Source of the DNA: Salvelinus alpinus
Lineage: Eukaryota; Chordata; Actinopteri; Salmoniformes; Salmonidae
NCBI RefSeq assembly: GCF_045679555.1
Contig: NC_092091.1
Coordinates: 92,026,190 to 92,090,189, forward strand
Direction of reading: 5' to 3'
Length of the DNA stretch: 64,000 bases
Shown here: one piece after another, positions 56,736-64,000 of the stretch
How positions within the stretch are numbered: position 1 is the first letter of the stretch
Layout: every line of letters begins with the position of its first letter
Made by a program: the position numbers and the translations under genes
Notes under the pieces: generated by a model
The model's database searches: none
What the model was told of the DNA's origin: nothing
Seen by the model: the letters and a program-made list of their open reading frames with translations, nothing else

Positions 56736-59700
56736 ACTCAGTGTTGTCAAGTTTAACACACTGCTCAACATGACCGAATACAAACAGTGTAGCTATTCCC
56801 TCCGCAAGGCAATCAAACAAGCTAAGCGTCAGTATAGAGACAAAGTAGATTCGCAATTCAACGGCTCAGACACAAGAGGTATGTGGCAGGGTCTACAGTC
56901 AATCACGGATTACAAAAAGAAAACCAGCCCCGTCGCGGACCAGGATGTCTTGCTCCCAGACAGACTAAATAACTTTTTTGCTCGCTTTGAGGACAATACA
57001 GCGCCAATGACACGGCTTGCTACCAAAACCTGCGGGCTCTCCTTCACTGCACCCGACGTGAGAAAAACATTTAAACGTGTTAACCCTCACAAGAATGCAG
57101 GCCCAGACGGCATCCCCAGCCGCGTCCTCAGAGCATGCGCAGACCAGCTGGCTGGTGTGTTTACGGACAAATTCAATCAATCCTTATCCCAGTCTACTGT
57201 TCCCACATGCTTCAAGAGGGCCAGCATTGTCCCTGTTCCCAAGAAAGCTAAGGTAACTGAGCTAAACGACTACCGCCCTGTAGCACTCACTTCCGTCATC
57301 ATGAAGTGCTTTGAGAGACTAGTCAAGGACCATATTACCTCCACCCTACCTGACACCCTAGACCCACTACAATTTTCTTACCGCCCCAATACGTCCACAG
57401 ACGACGCAATCGCAACCACGCTGCACACTGCCCTAACCCATCTGGACAAGAGGAATACCTATGTGAGAATGCTGTTCATCGACTACAGCTCAGCATTTAA
57501 CACCATAGTACCCTCCAAACTCGTCATCAAGCTCGGGACCCTGGGTCACGACCTCGCCCTGTGCAACTGGGTACTGGACTTCCTGACGGGCCGCCCCCAG
57601 GTGATGAGGGTAGGCAACAACTTCTCCACCCCGCTGATCCTCAACACTGGGGCCCCACAAGGGTGCGTTCTGAGCTCTCTCCTGTACTCCCTGTTCACCA
57701 TCGACTGCGTGGCCATGCACGCCTCCAACTCAATCATCAAGTTTGCAGACAACACTACAGTGGTAGGCTTGATTACCAAAAACAAAAACGACGAGACGGC
57801 CTACAGGGAGGAGGTGAGGGCCCTCGGAAGGTGGTTTCAGGAAAATAACCTTACACTCAACGTCAACAAACAAAGGAGATGATCGTGGACTTCAGGAAAC
57901 AGCAGAGGGAATACCCCCCTATCCACATCGACGGGACAGTAGTGGAGAGGGTCGTAAGTTTTAAGTTCCTCGGCGTACACATCACGGACAAACTGAATTG
58001 GTCCACACACACAGACAGCGTGGTGAAGAAGGCGGCTTGTCACCAACAGCACTCACAAACTTTTACAGATGCACAATCGAGAGCATCCTGTCGGGCAGTA
58101 TCCCCGCCTGGTACTGCAACTGCTCCGCCCACAACCGTAAGGCTCTCCAGAGGGTAGTGAGGTCTGCACAACGCATCACCGGGGGCAAACTACCTGCCCT
58201 CCAGGACACCTACACCACCCGATGTCACAGGAAGCCCATAAAGATCATCAAGGACAACAACCACCCGAGCCACTGCCTGTTCACCCCGCTATCATCCAAA
58301 AGGCGAGGGCAGTACAGGTGCATCGAAGCAGGGACCGAGAGACTGAAAAACAGCTTCTATCTCAAGGCCATCAGACTGTTATCTTCTTATGGCTGCAGGG
58401 CGGTGCCGGTACACTTATGACAACAGCCACTTCAAGTGCAGGGCGCGAAATTCAAAATATATTATTTTTAAATATTTAACTTTCACACATTAACAAGTCC
58501 AATACAGCTAATGAAAGATACACATCTTGTGAATCCAGCCAACATGTCCGATTTTTTAAATGTTTTACAGCGAAAACACCACGTATATTTATGTTAGCTC
58601 ACCACCAAATACAAAAAAGGACAGACATTTTTCACAGCACAGGTAGCATGCACAAAACCAACATAACTAACCAAGATCCAACCAAACTAACCAAGAAACA
58701 ACTTCATCAGATGACAGTCCTATAACATGTTACACAATAAATCTATGTTTTGTTCGAAAAATGTGCATATTTGAGGTATAAATCAGTTTTACATTGCAGC
58801 TAACATCACAGCTACCGTCAGAAATAGCACCGAAGCAGCCAGAGTTATTACAGACACCAACGTCAAATACCTAAATACTCATCATAAAACATTTCTGAAA
58901 AATACATGGTGTACTGCAAATGAAAGACAGGCATCTTGTGATTCCAGCCAATATTTCAGATTTTTTAAGTGTTTTACAGCGAAAACACAATATAGCATTA
59001 TATTAGCTTACCACAATAGCCAGAAACACAAGCCATTTACCAGCAGCAAAAGTTAGCGATCGTAACAAACCAGCAAAAGATATATAATTTTTGACTACCC
59101 TTGATAAGCTTCATCAGATGACAGTCCTATAACATCAGGTTATACATACACTTATGTTTTGTTCGAAAATGTGCATATTTAGAGCTGAAATCAGTGGTTA
59201 TACATTGTGCTAACGTAGCATCTTTTTCCCACAACGTCCGGATATTTATCTGACACTCACATATTCTGACCAAATAACTATTTATAAACATGACTAAAAA
59301 TACATGTTGTATAGGAAATGATAGATACACTAGTTCTTAATGCAATCGCAGTGTTAGAATTCTAAAAATAACTTTTTTGACATAAGGCTTACGTTATAGC
59401 TAGAGCGTGCCCAAAACCTGGGCGCAAAACTAATAGTACACAGTTCGACAGATATATGAAATAGCATCATAAAATGGGTCCAACTTTTGATGAGTTTCCA
59501 TCAGAATGTTGTACAAGAGGTCCTTTGTCGGGAACAATCGTTGTTTGGTTTTAGAACGTCCTTTGTCCCTCTTGAATTAGCAAGCACACTAGCCAAGTGG
59601 CACGAAGCTCTCCTTCCTGAACAAAGGCACACAACGCAACACGCCTAACGTCCCGAATAAATTTCAATAATCTAATAAAACTATATTGAAAAAACATACT

Positions 59701-60637
59701 TTACGATGATATTGTCACATGTATCAAATAAAATCAAAGCCGGAGATAGTAGTCGCCTATAACGACAGCTTTCCAGAAGGCAATTCCAGGTCCATCCTCG
59801 CACTTTCCAGAAAACAGGAAATGGGTGACACGTCATTCCAAGAGGATTTATTCCACCTCAGACCAAGATAATCACTCCATTTCTTCTCTCACTGCCTCTT
59901 GACATCTAGTGGAAGGTGTATGACGTGCATGTATACTAATACGTATCATGCCCATTTATAGGCAGGCCCTAGAACAGAGCATCGTTTTCAGACTTTCCAC
60001 TTCCTGGTCAGGAAGTTTGCTGCCAAATGAGTTCTGTTTTACTCACAGATATAATTCAAACGGTTTTAGAAACTAGAGAGTGTTTTCTATCCAATAGTAA
60101 TAATAATATGCATATTTTACGAGCAAGAATTGAGTACGAGGCCGTTTGAAATGGGCACCTTTTATCAGAGCTACTCAATACTGCCCCTGCAGCCCAAACA
60201 GGTTAAACAGCCACCACTAACATTGAGTGGCTGCTGCCAACATACTGACTCAACTCCAGCCACTTTAATAATGGAAAATTTATGTAAAAAATGTATCACT
60301 AGCCACTTTAAAAATTGCCACTTAATATAATGTTAAAAATACCCTACATTACTCATCTCATATGTATATACTGTACTCGATACCATCTACTGCATCGTAC
60401 CTATGCCGTTCTGTACCATCACTCATTCATATATTTGTATGTACATATTCTTTATCCCTTTACACTTGTGTGTATAAGGTAGTTGTGTATTAGGTAGTTG
60501 TTGTGAATTGTTGTTAGATTACTCGTTGGTTATTACTGCATTGTTGGAACTAGAAGCACAAGCATTTTGCTACACTCGCATTAACATCTGCTAACCATGT
60601 GTATGTGACAAATAAAAGTTGATTTGATTTGATTTGA
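56736..60637 (+). mobile_element. Rex1-like LINE inserted in the NACHT exon, degenerate
   Basis: The element runs from about 56,736 (near 'ctgctcaacatgaccgaata') to the tail 'taaccatgtgtatgtgacaa' plus tandem ATTTG. ORF parts are 56,695-57,882 (RT) and fragments at 57,879-58,157 and 57,998-58,380. RT motifs are MLFIDYSSAFNTIVPSKL, NTGAPQGCVLSSLLYSLF and FADNTTVVG (57,742-57,753), in which the second catalytic Asp is Asn. A small deletion and frameshifts follow. A TTAA element (58,383-60,202) splits the 3' part. It replaces a section of the NACHT exon; no target duplication was found. Confidence 0.8.
58383..60202 (-). mobile_element. TTAA element, family C, inside the Rex1-like LINE
   Basis: The left end CTTCTTATGGCTGCAGGG follows TTAT (58,379-58,382, one base from TTAA); the right end 'ctgcagcccaaacagg' precedes TTAA (60,203-60,206). 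The ends form an inverted repeat like the one at 3,129-4,826. The LINE's 3' UTR continues directly at 'acagccaccactaacattga'. At 1,820 bp it is one of the longest copies. Confidence 0.8.
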
Positions 60638-60639
60638 AA

Positions 60640-61398
60640 AGGAGTCAGGCTCAGCACTCAGCATCTGTGTTAAGTAAGCCCTGATGGATTCATCACTGAA
60701 CCCTTTCACCTCCACTCTGAACCAGTCTGTGGGCCAGTCTGTCAGGAAGTCTTCAGATTGATCTGGTCTGCATGTGATCACAATCTTTGCATCCGGGAGG
60801 AGTTTCTCCATGAGGTTCTTTACTACCGACAGAGAGGAGAGGTCTGTGTCTGTGATTCCATCAAATATGATGACAACGTTTTCAGAGTTCTTCTTAATAT
60901 CCTGTAACACTTCTTCTTTGCTTTCTTCTGGCTCACTGTACATGTTAAAGAGAAGGTCCTCCAGGCTCATATGTTTTCTGTGTGAAATGTCTCTCACACC
61001 AAAAAAAAACATGTAATCTAGTTCTCTGTGATATTTCTCTGCCCAGAGGTTCAACATTTGATGGGCGACTGTTGTTTTTCCAATTCCAGGTTTTCCAAAA
61101 AGGAGGATTTTTTTCTCATGTGTTTTTAGCAGCTCAGCAGGTGATGTTTCCTGTTTGGCCATGGGGATGAAGCTCTTTAGCTTTTTAGGCCGAGCTTTCT
61201 TGCATCTTTTACTCTTCATTTTAATTTCAGAGTCAGATGAATGCACGTCTGTATCTAACACAAGAGGGGTGTAAGAAAAAGTCCCCTCATTTCTACATCT
61301 CTCTGGTAGGAGACTACAGCTTTGTTTCCATGCACCCTCTGTGATCTTCCGTGCTTCACATTTCAGCTGTGTCTGATATCTGTGACAGGGTTTTGAAC
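60640..61398 (-). pseudogene. NLR NACHT exon, 5' part
   Basis: The frame is open from a likely acceptor at 61,398 (minus strand ...tattttag then GTTCAAAACC) to about 60,640. It encodes a linker, a very basic stretch (KSKRCKKARPKKLKSF), then the NACHT core. Walker A is GKPGIGKT (about 61,071-61,096). Walker B is VVIIFDGITD (60,851-60,875). A sensor-like segment IVITCRPDQ and the helical segment VKGFSDESIRAYLTQML follow. The start of the protein is not here: the frame runs into the acceptor, so the first Met (61,261) is probably internal. At about 60,640 the coding sequence changes abruptly into the 3' tail of a plus-strand LINE, with a tandem ATTTG motif. The rest of the NACHT and winged-helix region is lost or displaced. 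It might be a separate truncated NACHT gene, but the downstream fragment fits the same exon. Confidence 0.85.
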
Positions 61399-61416
61399 CT
61401 AAAATACGGGTATTAA

Positions 61417-63247
61417 CTTCTACTTGGTACTCATCCCGGATCCGGGAGCACCCTCATCAGTAAAAAGGCTGACTAGCATAGCCTAGCATAGCGCCACAAG
61501 TAAATACTAGCATCAAAATATCATTAAATCACAAGTCCAAGACACCAGATGAAAGATACACATCTTGTGAATCCAGCCATCATTTCTGATTTTTAAAATG
61601 TTTTACAGGGAAGACACAATATGTAAATCTATTAGCTAACCACGATAGCAAAAGACACATCTTTTTTTTGTCCACCATTTTTTTCCTGCATAGGTAGCTA
61701 TCACAATTTCGACCACATAATGATATAAGTAGTCACTAACCAAGAAATAACTTCATCAGATGACAGTCTGATAACATATTTATTGTATAGCATATGTTTT
61801 GTTAGAAAAATGTGCATATTTCAGGTATAAATCACAGTTCTACATTGCAGCTGCAATCTGAAATAGCGTTGATGGAGCCAGAATAAATACAGATACCAAC
61901 GTCAAATACCTAATTACTCATCATAAAGCATTTCTGAAAAATACACAGCATACAGCAAATGAAAGCCCAACATCTTGTGAATCCAGCCAATATTTCAGAT
62001 TTTTTAAGTGTTTTACAGCGAAAACACAATATAGCATTATATTAGCTTACCACAATAGCCAGAAACACAAGCAATTTACCAGCAGCAAAGGTTAGCGATC
62101 GTAACAATCCAGCAAAAGATATATTATTTTTGACTAACCTGGATAAACTTCATCAGATGACAGTCCTGTAACATCATATTACACAATGCATATAGGTTTT
62201 GTTCGAGAATGTGCATATTTAGCAGCACAAATCGTGGTTATACAATGTGATCAGTAGCAACATTTCAGGCATTCTGGCCGGCGCCATCTTGGAGAGGCAC
62301 CTAATCTAATCGATAACTAATCGTAAACTTGACTAAAAAATACAGGTTGGACAGCAAATGAAAGATGCATTAGTTATTAATGCAACCGCTGTGTTAGATT
62401 TTTAAAATTAACGTTACTAGACATACAGTGTGCGTTACAGCCAGACCAGTGCCGAAATTAATGGCGGACAAATCCTTTTACATTTTTCCACAGAAATACG
62501 AACAACATCATAAATAGCTCTTACTTTTGGACGAGCTTCCATCAGAATCTTGGGCAAGTTGTCCTTTGTCCAAAAGAATCGTTGCTCGGTTGAAGAACGT
62601 CCTCTTCAACTTTGGAAATAGCCGCAAACATTAGCCATGTGGCGCAGACATGCCCAAATCTTCAAAACGCAACAAAAATCAAATTCCGAAAATCGCAATA
62701 TAATCACATAAACTGATATAACTTGGTTTAAAATAACTTCGTTATGATGTTTCTAACACCTATACCGAATAAAATCAGAGCAGGATATATCTAAGGCCTA
62801 TAACGTGAGCTTTTCAAAACGCCATCCTAAGGTCCTCTTCTGCGTCATGAAGAAAGTTGAAAAGAGTGCACCCCCCATTCCATGGGCTTTTATAAGGTCT
62901 CAGATCTGCCTAGAAACTCCATTCCAATTCTCATTGGTTACTGACATCCAGGGGGAGGTGCATGCAGTTCATGTCGACCCATAGGATACATACAGAGTTT
63001 TAAACTGATCCTAGAACAGAGTCAACATTTTCAGATTTTGCAGTACCCGTCAGGAATTTCGCTGCCAAACGAGTTCTGTTTCACTCAGAGAAATATTTCA
63101 AACGGTTTTAGAAACTAGAGAGTGTTTTCTATCCAATAGTAATAATAATATGCATATTGTACGAGCAAGAATTGAGTACGAGGCAGTTTAATTTGGAGAC
63201 GATATTTTCCAAAGTGGAAACAGCACCCCCTATATTGAGAAAAGGTT
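61417..63247 (-). mobile_element. TTAA element, family A, reverse, 1.83 kb
   Basis: TTAA lies at 61,413-61,416 and 63,248-63,251. The left end CTTCTACTTGGTACTCATCC and the right end 'ccccctatattgagaaaagg' are the family A termini. It is inserted only 15 bp upstream of the acceptor of the NACHT exon, close enough to displace the branch point of that intron. Confidence 0.85.
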
Positions 63248-63251
63248 TTAA

Positions 63252-63774
63252 GGGAAGAGAGAGTAAATGTAAATGCACTGTGCCACCAAATCAAAGCCAA
63301 TCTAAAGGACTAGAGAAAATCAGGATAGAAAGCTACACTGGTAGATCTTCATAGATTGAAGGTGATATTTTGGGGATAAATGGTCATCAAAAACAAGAAG
63401 GACCGAGGGGCACTAAAAACACTGAAAACAAGTTACAATGCATTTGTTATGATGGCATGTTCAATAGAACAATATCTATAAAAGCTCTGACACGTTTCAG
63501 CATAGCCTTCGTCAAGGAACACGATGACACAAATCTCTATTTAACATGCCATCATAATAAAGCTACGCTGCAGCGTAGCTACAACGCCTGAGCCTCCTCA
63601 TTATTATGACATTGTTAACCTTCCCGTCTTCAATTCAGACCCATGCCAGGAAGTAAAAAGCAGCAACAGATAATAATACATGTCCGTTGGGGTGGGGGCA
63701 GGGTAATTGTCTGCTGGGGGACAGGGACGGGAGGCAAGCGGTCAGAAGCAGATCATAAGAGAATGTCAGAAAAA
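63252..63774. other. Intron or upstream sequence, unassigned
   Basis: No convincing ORF. A sequence near 63,430-63,570 contains 'atgatggcatgttcaataga' and an inverse-like 'aacatgccatcataataaag', an imperfect inverted repeat 'atgatggcatgtt' / 'aacatgccatcat' about 95 bp apart, which could be the stem of a small element. Confidence 0.4.
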
Positions 63775-64000
63775 AGACAACATCTAGCCTGCTAGCTAAC
63801 GCTAGCATATAAGATACATATTTTTCATACATAGCTAGCTGATCAGGTTGAAGATGGGTTGAAGACAACCATCTAGCCTGCTAGCTAACGTTAGCATATA
63901 AGACACATCTTATTCATACATAGCTGACATAGCTAGCTGGTCAGGTTGAAGACAACTATCTAGCCTGCTAGCTAACGTTAGCATATAAGATACATCTTAT
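63775..64000. repeat. 87-bp minisatellite, runs off the window
   Basis: At least 2.6 copies of a unit of 87-88 bp start at 63,775, 63,863 and 63,950 ('agacaacatctagcctgcta'). Each contains the near-palindrome 'gctagctaacgttagc' and 'catacatagct'. The right edge is beyond the window. Confidence 0.85.

Noticed and set aside
61190..61261. Met at 61,261 as the true start of the NACHT protein
   Set aside because: The frame stays open upstream for 137 bp to a plausible acceptor at 61,398 with no stop, so the Met is likely internal.

Overview
The window looks like salmonid fish DNA (salmon, trout or charr). It carries a tRNA-derived SINE with an internal HpaI site and the SINE/LINE shared 3' tail known from salmonids, several fish LINE types, long CT microsatellites, and repeated LRR-type exons of a fish NLR gene. 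No bacterial features, CRISPR array, tRNA gene or rRNA gene was seen. This is a reading by eye; no database search was possible.

One host gene explains the coding signal. It lies on the minus strand from about 61,398 down to about 11,946. A large NACHT exon with intact Walker A and B motifs (60,640-61,398) is followed, 3.9 kb away, by the end of the same exon (56,086-56,735), which carries frameshifts. The gap is filled by a degenerate Rex1-like LINE, and an expected middle part of the NACHT exon is missing. Next come one unique exon (55,569-55,886), nine homologous exons of 429-444 bp in tandem (55,321 down to 22,443), three LRR-type exons (21,921 down to 20,938), a candidate terminal exon with a stop (20,555-20,690), and a second set of LRR exons with its own terminal exon (13,491 down to 11,946). 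Every junction downstream of the NACHT exon is phase 2, so the exons can be duplicated or skipped without a frameshift. The locus is probably a broken NLR, or an NLR with a damaged first half and an intact exon array.

The rest is mostly mobile DNA. The commonest element is a family of 0.7-1.8 kb sequences without recognised coding capacity that sit at TTAA with TTAA duplications; several cases are confirmed by paralogous empty sites inside this window. Other elements are an apparently intact 4.7 kb CR1/L2-type LINE with a 1,102-codon ORF carrying a 2A-like motif (26,872-31,620), a 5'-truncated L2/Maui-like LINE with a nested HpaI-type SINE (24,070-26,770), a dead Tx1-type L1 inserted in a CT microsatellite (36,541-45,202), a young non-autonomous LTR element nested in that LINE (38,793-41,864), two solo-LTR-like elements, retroviral env debris (6,507-7,091) and a Tc1-type MITE.

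Layout: 1-11,940 repeats and the 3' flank of the gene; 11,946-13,491 last exons; 13,492-20,550 intron filled with TTAA elements; 20,555-22,886 exons; 22,887-52,163 long cassette introns, each with a CT tract and insertions, separating exons A to E; 52,164-55,886 compact exon array; 56,086-61,398 broken NACHT exon; 61,417-64,000 TTAA element, unassigned sequence and a minisatellite that runs off the end.
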